From Acidobacteriaceae bacterium TAA 166 (GTDB taxonomy: Bacteria; Acidobacteriota; Terriglobia; Terriglobales; Acidobacteriaceae): a stretch of DNA of 64,000 nt. A program made the translations under genes and the position numbers. This document shows positions 26,703 through 35,629 of this stretch, piece after piece; the first letter of the stretch is position 1, and each line of letters begins with the position of its first letter. The stretch is taken from NCBI GenBank assembly GCA_000421065.1, contig ATWD01000002.1:868001-932000 (forward strand). Direction: 5' to 3'. A model generated the notes under the pieces. That model was given only the letters and a program-made list of their open reading frames with translations. It searched no databases and had not been told where the DNA came from.

Positions 26703-28184
26703 ATGCAGACTCTGGGGCCATCGCAGAAGATTGCTACGGGGTTCGTCTCGCGCTCGTCCGACTCGGGTCTAACCGACGCTCATCAACATGCAGAGGATCC
26801 CCGCTGGCAGCTTGCACAACGAATTGCCGTGAGTGGAACTCTCGGGCGCTCGCGGCTGCTTGCCGACTTCCTGCTGTACATCGTCGATCGCCATATCCGT
26901 GATCGCGCCGATGAGATTACAGAGCAGCAGATCGGCATTCTGGTCTTTGGAAGAGCCGAAGGCTACGATGCCAGCGAAGATAATATCGTTCGCAGCTACG
27001 CGCGAAATCTACGCAAGCGCCTGGAGGAATACTTCGCGACCGAAGGGAAACAGGAGAGCCTCCTCCTCGAAATTCCTCGCGGCGGCTATGCTCCCTCCTT
27101 CTCCGAACGAAAGCTGGAGACGAGCCCCTCCTCCTACAATCTGACCGCTTCAGAGCTCGCGGCTCACACACAGACGCAGGCGTCTTCTGAAGAAGCCCCG
27201 GCCGAGGCAGCGAAGACAGCTTCGTCCGCAGCCGATCCGTCCACCCGCCCCCTGGAAACTCCGGAGATCGTCCCTGGATTCCCGGGATATAGAGAGTCCT
27301 GGAAAGAAAACCTTCGACGGCATCCTTACTGGACGTCTCTTATGTTGTGCATAGGTTTTGCACTCGGTCTGGCATGTGCCTTTCTGCTTCCGCGTCCCAT
27401 CATGAGACATGCGGTTGCTTCGCCCGCCATCGCCGAGTCACACAAGCTTTGGACGCAACTTTTCAGCAGCAGTCACGATACCTTCATCGTTCCCTCCGAC
27501 GATGGCCTCATCATCATGCAGAGCCTCATCGAGCGGCCGCTCCCCCTGGCCAACTACGTCAACGGAAGCTATCGAACCAACCTCAAGCGAAACGATGTGC
27601 CAGGCGCCTCCGAAATACTCAAGCTCGGCAAGCGCCGCTATACCAGCGTGGTCGATCTCGACCTCGTCTCGCGTCTCTCTCAGGTGGACGACGTAGTTCC
27701 TGAGCGAACCATCGTCCGCTACGCCCGAGACCTGCGAATGGACGATCTGCGAACCGGCACCGCCATCCTGATCGGCTCGAGCGAGTCCAATCCATGGATC
27801 GAACTCTTTCAGCCTCGAATGAACTTTCGCTTCAGCTTCAATCCCGGAAACGAAAAGCCCTCAGGGATCATCAACTCGCATCCTCATCCGGGAGAGAGCA
27901 CGATCTACGGCACACCGACCGAGAATCATACCTATGGCCTTATCGCGTATGGCCCGAACCTCTCGGGCACCGGGCATGTCCTCATCGTGGCCGGGTTGAA
28001 CACGGCAGGCACAGAAGCTGCCGCCAAGTTCCTCTTATCTCCATCCTTGATGATGGGGCCACTCCACCGTGCCAGCTCACCACGCGGTGGTTTCGAGCAG
28101 TTTGAGCTCCTCGTCGGCGCCGACAATGTCGCAAGTAACGCCGTCTCGCCCCAATTGATCGCAGAGCGGATAGGACCGCAATAA
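26703..28184 (+). CDS. Membrane-anchored ToxR-like regulator 1 (wHTH-like domain, TM, outer sensor-like domain)
   Basis: 493 residues from the ATG at 26703. Residues ~31-131 form a domain seen in many Acidobacteriota proteins (FLLYIVDRHIRDRADEITEQQIGILVFGR, SEDNIVRSYARNLRKRLEEYF, LEIPRGGYAPSF) that looks like a winged helix. A low-complexity linker follows, then one TM helix (about 209-230) and a ~260-residue outer domain (ILIGSSESNPWIELF, YGLIAYGPNLSGTGHVLIVAGLNTAGTEAAAKFLL). Topology suggests a ToxR-like one-component regulator with its sensor outside the cytoplasm. The protein at 28228-29454 shares both domains. Divergent from receptor 1, it probably controls it; DNA binding is inferred, not seen. 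Confidence 0.72.
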   Translation: MQTLGPSQKIATGFVSRSSDSGLTDAHQHAEDPRWQLAQRIAVSGTLGRSRLLADFLLYIVDRHIRDRADEITEQQIGILVFGRAEGYDASEDNIVRSYARNLRKRLEEYFATEGKQESLLLEIPRGGYAPSFSERKLETSPSSYNLTASELAAHTQTQASSEEAPAEAAKTASSAADPSTRPLETPEIVPGFPGYRESWKENLRRHPYWTSLMLCIGFALGLACAFLLPRPIMRHAVASPAIAESHKLWTQLFSSSHDTFIVPSDDGLIIMQSLIERPLPLANYVNGSYRTNLKRNDVPGASEILKLGKRRYTSVVDLDLVSRLSQVDDVVPERTIVRYARDLRMDDLRTGTAILIGSSESNPWIELFQPRMNFRFSFNPGNEKPSGIINSHPHPGESTIYGTPTENHTYGLIAYGPNLSGTGHVLIVAGLNTAGTEAAAKFLLSPSLMMGPLHRASSPRGGFEQFELLVGADNVASNAVSPQLIAERIGPQ

Positions 28185-28227
28185 TAATCTCTCGTCTTTT
28201 ATGGGAGACGCTGAAGAGATCCGCCCG

Positions 28228-29454
28228 TTACCAGAGATAACTTGCCTCGATGGTCGGGGCCCCCGTCCGGCCGTTCAAAACATCGACGCGCAGCACGACC
28301 TCGAAGTTCTTCTCTCGCCAGCTCTGCCCCGCCTGTTGGCTAAAATCCTCTAGAAGCTCGCGCGACACTGCGAATTGAGAGGCCGCATCCGTCCCAAACC
28401 TCTGAACTCCCGCCAGCACAACGACAATGCTGTTGGTCGAAGGATTGCGAAACCTGGCCACCAGGGCATAGTCTGCCGTATCCCCGAACGGCTTGGTCTT
28501 ATCGCGCTGCCAGGAACGGTTCGGATCTTGCGAATCGACGATCCGCTCCTCCGGATGCGGTGTGAAGTGAAACCTCAACGGCTCAAGCAGTTTCATGCTC
28601 CAGGGATTGTTATAAGCACCCACCAGCACCACAGGGTTCTCGCGTATCTGCGCCAGCGTCGTGTACGCCGTCGGCTCCACGCGATAATCTCCTCCGCGAG
28701 CGTTCAGCAGAGCGGCGACGCGCCCCATGGCCAACCCATTTTCAAAGGAAAGATAAGGATTGATATCCGAAGCGTCGGACGCCACCTGCGTCCCCACGCT
28801 GGAGTGCGGAGAAAGCACAACTCCTCCCAGACTGATCATCGTGGGCAGCCTCTGTTCCAGAAGCGGAGACCAGAATGCGCCCAGAACATCGGTACGCTCA
28901 CGATAGATCGATCGTCCCAAGCTGAAGGCCAGAAGCAGGAGCGCGCACGCGGCAATGCTCCAGGCCAGAGGATGGCTGCTCCCTGCACCCCGATCGACTC
29001 TCTCCGGAGCTGAATCGGGCTCCGTCTTTTCCAAAGCAGGAGGCGTCACCACCGAAGACTCTGTCTCTAATAAATTGAAAGTCTCGATCTTTCGTAGAAA
29101 CTCCGGCCGGTACGATCTCGCCGTAAGGCTGATCTGAATCGGCACATCCACCTCGTGGTAGTGCAGCGCCAGCCTCTTCCGTACCTCGCCCGCCGAGTAG
29201 CGGACGATCGTGTCCAGATTGGTGTCGTAGTCAGGCGCTCGCCCAAAGACATCGATCCCCACCGTGCGCTCTTTAATCTCATCCCCATGGCCGCTCAAGG
29301 TCTGCCCTACGATGTAGCGCAGCAGCGCCGGGTAGCGCTTGCTGTTTCGGAAGTGGGGACTCTCCAGAACCTCTTCAAGAGCACGAAGAACCTCGGCATG
29401 CTCGTCAGCGGTGACGGGTATCCAACGTTCGCGAGACGGAGGCTCTGAAACCAT
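28228..29454 (-). CDS. Membrane-anchored ToxR-like regulator 2, paralogue of regulator 1
   Basis: 408 residues. The N-terminal domain (about 14-120) matches that of regulator 1: LLRYIVGQTLSGHGDEIKERTVGIDVFGR, then DTIVRYSAGEVRKRLALHY and ARSYRPEF. One TM helix lies at about 163-182 (PLAWSIAACALLLLAFSLG). The outer domain (about 190-408) shares the signature VVLVGAYNNPWSMKLLEPL and DYALVARFRNPSTNSIVVVLAGVQRFGTDAASQFAV with regulator 1. It ends 44 bases from the stop of regulator 1 in convergent orientation. It is divergent from the lyase and receptor 2 genes, with palindromes between, so it probably regulates them. Confidence 0.72.
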   Translation of the reverse strand: MVSEPPSRERWIPVTADEHAEVLRALEEVLESPHFRNSKRYPALLRYIVGQTLSGHGDEIKERTVGIDVFGRAPDYDTNLDTIVRYSAGEVRKRLALHYHEVDVPIQISLTARSYRPEFLRKIETFNLLETESSVVTPPALEKTEPDSAPERVDRGAGSSHPLAWSIAACALLLLAFSLGRSIYRERTDVLGAFWSPLLEQRLPTMISLGGVVLSPHSSVGTQVASDASDINPYLSFENGLAMGRVAALLNARGGDYRVEPTAYTTLAQIRENPVVLVGAYNNPWSMKLLEPLRFHFTPHPEERIVDSQDPNRSWQRDKTKPFGDTADYALVARFRNPSTNSIVVVLAGVQRFGTDAASQFAVSRELLEDFSQQAGQSWREKNFEVVLRVDVLNGRTGAPTIEASYLW

Positions 29455-29521
29455 CTAGGCGTAGAAGTATATCGGACTCAAAAAACAACCTGCCAGTTTT
29501 CAACAGCTTGCTGCTTTGTGA

Positions 29522-29546
29522 CAAACGTCGTTTGGGTGTAACACCC
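29522..29546. promoter_or_regulatory. Two adjacent perfect palindromes, probable operator of the regulator 2 / lyase region
   Basis: CAAACG-T-CGTTTG (29522-29534) is directly followed by GGGTGT-A-ACACCC (29534-29546), each a perfect 6+6 palindrome with a one-base centre. A further CAAACG half-site is at 29561. They lie between the divergent starts at 29454 and 29655, so they are good operator candidates for either gene. Confidence 0.55.
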
Positions 29547-29654
29547 CTCTTTAAATGGGACAAACGGTGAGTCACTTGCTGATTGTATCTCCGACCAAAG
29601 AGTGTAGGTCCCGCTCCCGGCATACCCGGGAAATTTCATCCGACGGGATACCTC

Positions 29655-30842
29655 ATGAGATTGAATCGCCGCCAGTTCTGTGCCGGTGCAGGCACAACGC
29701 TTTTGACCGCAGCACAAGATCGCTCCTGGGCCGCCCCGCTCCAACCATCGACTTACGATCTGGTCGCCCGGACGGACCGAACCCGGATACTGCAGGCGGC
29801 GAAGCAGTACCTCTCCCCTGCCCCCGTGACAATCACCTCCTTCCGCAGCCCGAAGAGTCCAGGCGGCCCCCACGACTTCTTCTCCCAGGCCGATTACTTC
29901 TGGCCCAACCCCAAAGATCCGAACGGGCCTTACATCAACCGCGACGGCCAAAGCAATCCCGAGAACTTCAACGACCACCGCAAGGTCATGGTCGACCTCT
30001 CGATTCGGATGCCTGCTCTGACTGCGGCCTGGCTCCTCACGAAAGATCCCAAGTACGGGAAGCGGGCAGGCGACCACCTCCGGGCGTGGTTCGTAACCCC
30101 AGAGACCCGGATGAACCCCAACCTCGAGTTCTCCCAAGGGGTCCACGGCGTCTCGACCGGACGAAACTTCGGCATCATCGACACCCTCCATCTCGTCGAG
30201 GTCGCCCGTGCGGCCAGCTTCCTCTCCCCCGCCGCCCTCTCTACCCTCGACATGCAGGGCGTCCAGCAATGGTTCCGCGAGTACCTCACCTGGATGAAGA
30301 CCAGCCAGAAAGGACAAGCTGAGCGAGATACCCTCAACAATCACGCCACCTGCTGGGCGCTGCAATCTTCCGAGTACGCCCGCCTGATCGGCGACGAGCA
30401 GACTCGCGACGAGATACGGCAGTGGTTCGCTAAAACCCTCCTTCCAGACCAGCTCGGGAAAGACGGCTCCTTCCCCAAGGAGCTCACCCGTACCAAACCC
30501 TACAGCTACTCCATCTTCAACTTCGACGTCATGGCCGGTCTGGCCCAGTCCCTCAAAGGCCACGGAACCGACCTGACCACCTTCGCCTTGCCTGACGGGC
30601 GCGGACTCTGCAAGGCCGCCGAGTTTCTCTACCCTTACCTGAAAGACAAAGCCAGCTGGCCCTACGCGAAAGATGTCGAACACTTCGCATCCCTCCCCGT
30701 GCGCTCTCCCGGACTCCTCTTCGCGGGAATCGCCTGCCAGCGCCAGCAATATATCGATCTCTGGAAGACGCTGAACCCCGATCCGACCGACCGCGAGATC
30801 ATTCGCAACTACCCCATTCGCCAGCCCCTGCTCTGGGTCTAA
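29655..30842 (+). CDS. Secreted alginate lyase-like (PL5-type) polysaccharide lyase
   Basis: 395 residues from the ATG at 29655, which opens a Tat-like signal (RLNRRQFCAGAGTTLLTAA). The mature protein matches the alginate lyase superfamily domain: FWPNPKDPNGPYINRDGQSNPE, MVDLSIRMPALTAAWLLTKDPKY, TLNNHATCWALQ and LGKDGSFPKELTRTKPYSYSIFNFD (in part). NNHATCW and RTKPYSYS-type motifs hold the catalytic Asn/His and Tyr of the family. It probably cleaves an acidic polysaccharide by beta-elimination in the periplasm or outside; alginate itself is not proven. It is followed 60 bases later by a TonB receptor gene, so degradation and uptake are linked. Confidence 0.85.
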   Translation: MRLNRRQFCAGAGTTLLTAAQDRSWAAPLQPSTYDLVARTDRTRILQAAKQYLSPAPVTITSFRSPKSPGGPHDFFSQADYFWPNPKDPNGPYINRDGQSNPENFNDHRKVMVDLSIRMPALTAAWLLTKDPKYGKRAGDHLRAWFVTPETRMNPNLEFSQGVHGVSTGRNFGIIDTLHLVEVARAASFLSPAALSTLDMQGVQQWFREYLTWMKTSQKGQAERDTLNNHATCWALQSSEYARLIGDEQTRDEIRQWFAKTLLPDQLGKDGSFPKELTRTKPYSYSIFNFDVMAGLAQSLKGHGTDLTTFALPDGRGLCKAAEFLYPYLKDKASWPYAKDVEHFASLPVRSPGLLFAGIACQRQQYIDLWKTLNPDPTDREIIRNYPIRQPLLWV

Positions 30843-30902
30843 CCCGCACCAGACTCACGCAACAAACCCCACGCAGCCTAAGCAGTAAAGAGGAGCAACA
30901 CC

Positions 30903-33900
30903 ATGTACACAAAAACAGCACGTATTCTCCTCGGAGCAGTCTTGCTTCTATCCGGTGGCCTATGCACGACCATGAAGCTCTCCGCACAGTCCAACACAGG
31001 AACAATCCTGGGAACCGCGGCCGACGACACCGGCGCCGTGATCCCCGGGGCTACCGTCGTCACCAAAAATCTCGGGACCGGGGAGGAGCGCACCGTCACC
31101 ACCGATAACAACGGAGCCTTCACCGTTCCCAACCTGCAGATCGGTCACTACTCCATCACGGTCTCCCGAGAAGGCTTCGCTCCCACCCAGATCGCGGACA
31201 CCGAGCTGCAGGTCGCCCAGCGCGCCACCATCAATCCCGTCCTGCACGTCGGCGGCATCAACGACAAGGTCACCGTCGTCGCCTCCGTCGTCCCTCTCCT
31301 CAATCAGGCCTCTTCGTCCGTCGGTCAGGTCGTCGATACCCAGACCGTTCAAAACATGCCACTGAATGGCCGCACCTTCTGGCAGCTCACCCAGCTCACA
31401 CCCGGCGTCAGCTTCATCCAGGGAGGCCAGAACATCGCTGCCGGCGGAACCTCCATCCGCGCCAGCGCCGTCAACGTAAACGTCAATGGCCTCTCCCCCT
31501 CCTGGACCGGCTGGTATCTCGATGGGGCCAATATCACCGAGTTTCAGCTCGGAGGAACCATCATCCAGCCCAACGTCGATGCGCTCGACGAGTTCAAGGT
31601 CGAATCCAGCAACATGGGCGCCGAGTACGGTCACAGCCCCACCGTCGTCAACGCCACCCTGAAGACCGGATCGAACAGCCTGCATGGCACCGCGTACGAG
31701 TTCCTGCGCAACAACGCCCTCGACGCCAAAAACTACTTCACCGCGCCCAACGCTCCCAGCCAGGCTCTCCACCGCAATCAGTTCGGCTTCGCTGTAGGAG
31801 GCCCAATCGTCAAAGACAAGACCTTCTTCTTCGTCGACATGCAGGCGACCCTCTACAGTCTCCAGCAAAGCTTCAACAGCATCGTCGCCACCGATGCGCA
31901 ACGCACCGGCGACTTCTCCGCCACCCCCGGCGTCACCATCCGCAACCCTCTTACAGGAGCCATCGCCAACGACGGCCGCGGCCCCAACACCTTCACCCCC
32001 ACGCCGCAGGCCGCGTTTCTTCTTGGCTATATGCCCCGTGCGAATACCGTCACCAACGGCATCGGTCGCGCCATCCTCACCAACCGTCTCAAGCAGCAGC
32101 TCGAACAGGGCGACGTGCGCATCGACCATCAGCTCACTGCCGCCGACCACCTCACCGGCCGCTACTCCATCTCCGACAGCCACGAGACCGACCCCAACGC
32201 CTATCCCGCTCTGGGAGGCTTCCCCCTCCGCAGCCGCGGCCAGGATGGTCTCTTCCGCGAGACCCACGTCTTCAACTCCAAGTGGATTAACGAGCTTCAG
32301 GTCTCCTACTACCGCAGCTACTTTCTCTTCACCAGCTCCCTGCAAGGGCAGGACATCAATGCCATGGCCGGCATCACCGGCCTGGAAGGCCTCGCCCCCG
32401 ATTCCACCAAGGGATTTCCCAGCATCACCATCGCCAACTACTCCAGCTACAACGGGCAGGCGAATAACAGCTATCCCAAGCAAAATAAAATTCGATCCTG
32501 GCAGTACGCTGACCACGTCACCTACGCCAGCGGACAGCACGACCTCCGCTTCGGCTACGAGCTCTTTCACAACACCAACACCTTTGTCGCCGGCAACAAC
32601 TCCGTCGGAACCTTCAACTTCAACGGCTCCTACTCTGGCGACAACCTCGCAGACTTCCTCATGGGCTACCCACGCAGCGCCAGCCGCTCCAGCTACCGCA
32701 GCCTGTGGGGAAATGCAGGCAACTTCCAGGCCTTCTACGTTCAGGACAACTACCACGCCCTGCCCAACCTCACCATCAACGCCGGCCTGCGCTGGGAGAT
32801 CAACCCCTTCTACAACTCAGGCGATAAAGGACAGATCACCGGCTTCGACCTCACCAACGGAAAGCTCGTCCTCCCCCGCAACTTCTCCATCAACGCCCAG
32901 CCGCTCACCCCCCAGCTCGTCCCTCTCTTCTCCGATCGCTTCGAGTACGCCGAAGATCTCGGCCTCCCCAAATCGATTCGCAAGTCGGACTACTTTGACG
33001 TAGGCCCCCGCCTCGGCTTCGCCTACAGCCCCACGCCCACCACGGTGCTGCGCGGCGGCTACGGCATCTTCTTTCTCTTCCCCGACGACAACGCCATCAA
33101 CAACACGCAAAACACAGTGCCCTTCATTGCATCGCAATCTTTAAACAACACCAACGGCATCCCCTCCTTCACCCTGGCCGACTTCTACCAGGGCCAGCCC
33201 GTCGTCGCTCCCAACTCCAGCGGCGCGAAGTGCTCCTTCGGCTACGTCGCCAACTCCTGCTCCACCCCCAGCGTGACCTCCATGGCGCTCGACGTACAAA
33301 ACACCTCCATTCAGGAGTGGAACGCCGCGGTCCAGCATCAATTCGGAGCTCACCTCTCACTCGACGTGGCCTACGTCGCCAACAAAACCACGCACATGCA
33401 GCAGGGCTTTCAGATCAACGACCCCGACCCCGGCCCCGGAACTATCCAGGATCGCCGCCCTCGCGCTCAGTGGGGAACCATCAACTATTCGAAGTTCGCC
33501 GGCAACGGAAACTACAACTCGCTGCAGACCAAGTTCGAGGCCCGCAACTACGCTGGCGCCACCTTCCTCGTCTCCTACACCTATGCGAAGTGCCTCACCG
33601 ACGGGACCTACACCAGCGTCGTCCGCGAAGACACTCCTCTCATCCGCTACTACGGCGTATGCAACTACGACCTCAAGCACAACTTCGTTGCCAGCACCCT
33701 CTACGAGCTTCCCCTGGGCCGCGGCCGACACTTCCTCTCCGACCTTCCCGTATGGGCCAATACCCTCATCGGCGGCTGGAATCTCTCGAACATCGCCACC
33801 CTCCAGTCCGGACTTCCATTCACCCCCACCATCAGCGGAGACACCGCCAACACCGGCGTCGGCAGCCAGCGTGCCAACGTGATAGGCCCATCCTCCCTCG

Positions 33901-34250
33901 TCCGCAACGCCAACTGCTGGTTCTATAACCCCCGCAATCCAACCTGCACCCTTCTCTCGCCCAGCGGAGTCGCCGCCTTTGCCGTTCCGGCAACCTACAC
34001 CTACGGCAACGGCGGCATCAATACGCTCCGCGCCGACGGCTTAGTGCAGTTCGACGTCTCGCTGATCAAAAACTTCCGCTTTACCGAGACCAAATCCGTC
34101 GAGTTTCGCGCCTCCTTCTATAACGTCTTCAATCACGCAACCTTCGCCGCCCCCTCCAACACCAACATCGACTCAGCCTCCGGCGGCACCGTCACCTCGA
34201 CCCTCAACCCCGCGCGTCAAGGAGAGGTCGCGGCCAAAATCTACTTCTAA
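30903..34250 (+). CDS. Oar-type TonB-dependent receptor (receptor 2)
   Basis: 1115 residues from the ATG at 30903. A signal peptide (ARILLGAVLLLSGGLC, cut near LSAQS) precedes the carboxypeptidase-regulatory-like domain (GTILGTAADDTGAVIPGA, FTVPNLQIGHYSITVSREGF), a plug domain (QNMPLNGRTFWQLTQLTPGV) and a large barrel ending VAAKIYF with terminal Phe. The layout and length equal those of receptor 1, but the sequences differ through much of the barrel. It probably imports breakdown products made by the upstream lyase. No SusD-like lipoprotein is encoded nearby. Part of the lyase, receptor, SMP-30 unit. Confidence 0.92.
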   Translation: MYTKTARILLGAVLLLSGGLCTTMKLSAQSNTGTILGTAADDTGAVIPGATVVTKNLGTGEERTVTTDNNGAFTVPNLQIGHYSITVSREGFAPTQIADTELQVAQRATINPVLHVGGINDKVTVVASVVPLLNQASSSVGQVVDTQTVQNMPLNGRTFWQLTQLTPGVSFIQGGQNIAAGGTSIRASAVNVNVNGLSPSWTGWYLDGANITEFQLGGTIIQPNVDALDEFKVESSNMGAEYGHSPTVVNATLKTGSNSLHGTAYEFLRNNALDAKNYFTAPNAPSQALHRNQFGFAVGGPIVKDKTFFFVDMQATLYSLQQSFNSIVATDAQRTGDFSATPGVTIRNPLTGAIANDGRGPNTFTPTPQAAFLLGYMPRANTVTNGIGRAILTNRLKQQLEQGDVRIDHQLTAADHLTGRYSISDSHETDPNAYPALGGFPLRSRGQDGLFRETHVFNSKWINELQVSYYRSYFLFTSSLQGQDINAMAGITGLEGLAPDSTKGFPSITIANYSSYNGQANNSYPKQNKIRSWQYADHVTYASGQHDLRFGYELFHNTNTFVAGNNSVGTFNFNGSYSGDNLADFLMGYPRSASRSSYRSLWGNAGNFQAFYVQDNYHALPNLTINAGLRWEINPFYNSGDKGQITGFDLTNGKLVLPRNFSINAQPLTPQLVPLFSDRFEYAEDLGLPKSIRKSDYFDVGPRLGFAYSPTPTTVLRGGYGIFFLFPDDNAINNTQNTVPFIASQSLNNTNGIPSFTLADFYQGQPVVAPNSSGAKCSFGYVANSCSTPSVTSMALDVQNTSIQEWNAAVQHQFGAHLSLDVAYVANKTTHMQQGFQINDPDPGPGTIQDRRPRAQWGTINYSKFAGNGNYNSLQTKFEARNYAGATFLVSYTYAKCLTDGTYTSVVREDTPLIRYYGVCNYDLKHNFVASTLYELPLGRGRHFLSDLPVWANTLIGGWNLSNIATLQSGLPFTPTISGDTANTGVGSQRANVIGPSSLVRNANCWFYNPRNPTCTLLSPSGVAAFAVPATYTYGNGGINTLRADGLVQFDVSLIKNFRFTETKSVEFRASFYNVFNHATFAAPSNTNIDSASGGTVTSTLNPARQGEVAAKIYF

Positions 34251-34270
34251 CTTCCTCTCCCTGCTTCAAA

Positions 34271-34307
34271 AGCCAGACCACAACCAGCCTGCGGTCTGGC
34301 TTTCCTC
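34271..34307 (+). terminator. Possible terminator after receptor 2
   Basis: AGCCAGACC and GGTCTGGCT form a nine-base stem around a 13-base loop, followed by TTCCTC. The T-run is weak and it may be only partial, so the SMP-30 gene might still receive read-through. Confidence 0.45.
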
Positions 34308-34514
34308 ACAAAAGAATGACAGAACCAGCCCGCAGCCACCCAGGTCTCCCCGCTCACCACCATCGTTCGGCAGCAATCTCTTCCGTAACTCCAACCGCCG
34401 CGATCCTACGTATACTGATCTGGCCAATTCAACCGGGCTTTCCGTGACTGCTCTAAGCTTCTTTCGGAATCCCGAACCGGCGGTACGAACGATCAACTCG
34501 GAGGAGATCTGACG

Positions 34515-35405
34515 ATGTCTATTTCGAATGCCCGACGCCTCGCCACCTGCCTCGTTCTGGCAGCGAGCCTTACGCAAGCCTCGTTCGCCGCTGACATTCT
34601 CATCGCCGATGCAAAGTCGCAGCCGGAGAGCCTCACCGTAGCCCCCGGCGGCGTTCTGATCGTCGGCAGCGCCAGCTCACCCTTCGTCTACAAAGTGCGT
34701 TCCGGCTCCTCCACCGCCGAGAAGTTCATCGACGCCAGCGCCGAGGGCCCCGGAACCTTCTTCTTCGGCATGCTGGCCGACGCCTCCAGCAACACCCTCT
34801 GGACCTGCCAGCTGACCCCTGTGCCGAACACCACCCCCGTGCAGCGGCACACCGCGCTGAGAAGCTTCGACCTCTCCACCGGCGCGCCCAAGGTCCGCTG
34901 GAACCTTCCCGGCGACAACACCACCTGCAACGACTTCGCGATCGGTCCCGACAAGGCTCTCTACATCAGCGATACCGCCACCGGAAGAATCTACCGTCTT
35001 CCGGCTGGGGCCTCCACCGCCGAGCTCTTCTTCGAGCACCGGGTCCTGATGGGCATCGACGGCATCACCTTCCTGAACGGCACGCTCTATGTGAACAACG
35101 TGGTCTTCAACAAGCTCTACCGCATCCCGGTCGACGCCGCCGGCAAACCCGAACAGCCCGTCGACATCTGGATGGATCAGCCGGTCAAGGGCCCTGACGG
35201 CATGCGCGCGGCGAACGGCAAGCTCATCGTCGCCGAAAACGGTGGCGGCAGGATCTCCGCCCTCACCGTCGATGGAGACAAGGCAACCGTCACCGTCCTT
35301 AAAGATGGACTCAAAACCCCGACCGGAGTCGAACCCGCGGGCGACACCCTCTGGATCGCCGAGCGCGGCGCGGGCAAGGCCGTATCGATCCCTCTGCCTA
35401 AATAA
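34515..35405 (+). CDS. Secreted SMP-30/gluconolactonase-like beta-propeller protein
   Basis: 296 residues with a signal peptide (LATCLVLAASLTQASFAAD) and a GGAGG-type RBS just upstream (CGGAGGAGATCTGACG). Propeller repeats are visible: PESLTVAPGGVLIVGS, NDFAIGPDKALYISDTATGRIYRLPAG, IDGITFLNGTLYVNNV and KGPDGMRAANGKLIVAENGGGRI. The Asn-Asp and Asp metal positions of SMP-30-like lactonases look conserved (CNDFAI, GPDGM). It may hydrolyse a sugar lactone from the degradation route of the upstream lyase locus, though a non-enzymatic propeller role is possible. Last gene of the lyase, receptor unit, ending in a strong hairpin. Confidence 0.8.
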   Translation: MSISNARRLATCLVLAASLTQASFAADILIADAKSQPESLTVAPGGVLIVGSASSPFVYKVRSGSSTAEKFIDASAEGPGTFFFGMLADASSNTLWTCQLTPVPNTTPVQRHTALRSFDLSTGAPKVRWNLPGDNTTCNDFAIGPDKALYISDTATGRIYRLPAGASTAELFFEHRVLMGIDGITFLNGTLYVNNVVFNKLYRIPVDAAGKPEQPVDIWMDQPVKGPDGMRAANGKLIVAENGGGRISALTVDGDKATVTVLKDGLKTPTGVEPAGDTLWIAERGAGKAVSIPLPK

Positions 35406-35451
35406 GTTCCAAGCCTCGTCAAAAATTCAACGAGACCAGCCGCAACCAACC

Positions 35452-35500
35452 AGAGCCGATCTTCTCCGCAGAACTCGTTGCGGAGAAGATCGGCTCTTCT
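35452..35500 (+). terminator. Strong hairpin terminator after the SMP-30-like gene
   Basis: A perfect 19-base stem (35452-35470 and 35479-35497) with an eight-base loop, followed by TCTAG and no long T-run. It closes the lyase-receptor-SMP-30 unit and may also work in the opposite direction. Confidence 0.7.
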
Positions 35501-35542
35501 AGATCAGCATCGACAAATTCCAGGCGATGGCCCAGTCAAAGA

Positions 35543-35562
35543 AGGGGCTTTAGCCCCTGGGG
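35543..35562. repeat. Copy of the short GGCTTYAGCC palindromic repeat
   Basis: GGGGCTTTAGCCCC followed by TGGGG. One of five copies in the window of a short palindrome centred on GGCTTYAGCC with a purine-rich right edge. It lies between the terminator above and the downstream convergent membrane gene. Confidence 0.6.
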
Positions 35563-35629
35563 TATGCACTCCTCGTAAGGACCGCAATCCGCCGAACGTG
35601 AAGACCAGGGATCTCTCCTCAAATCATCC

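Noticed and set aside
30960..32756. 598-codon ORF antisense to receptor 2
   Set aside because: High-GC shadow of the receptor coding strand with low-complexity Gly/Val/Asp text; the plus-strand frame has full receptor domains.
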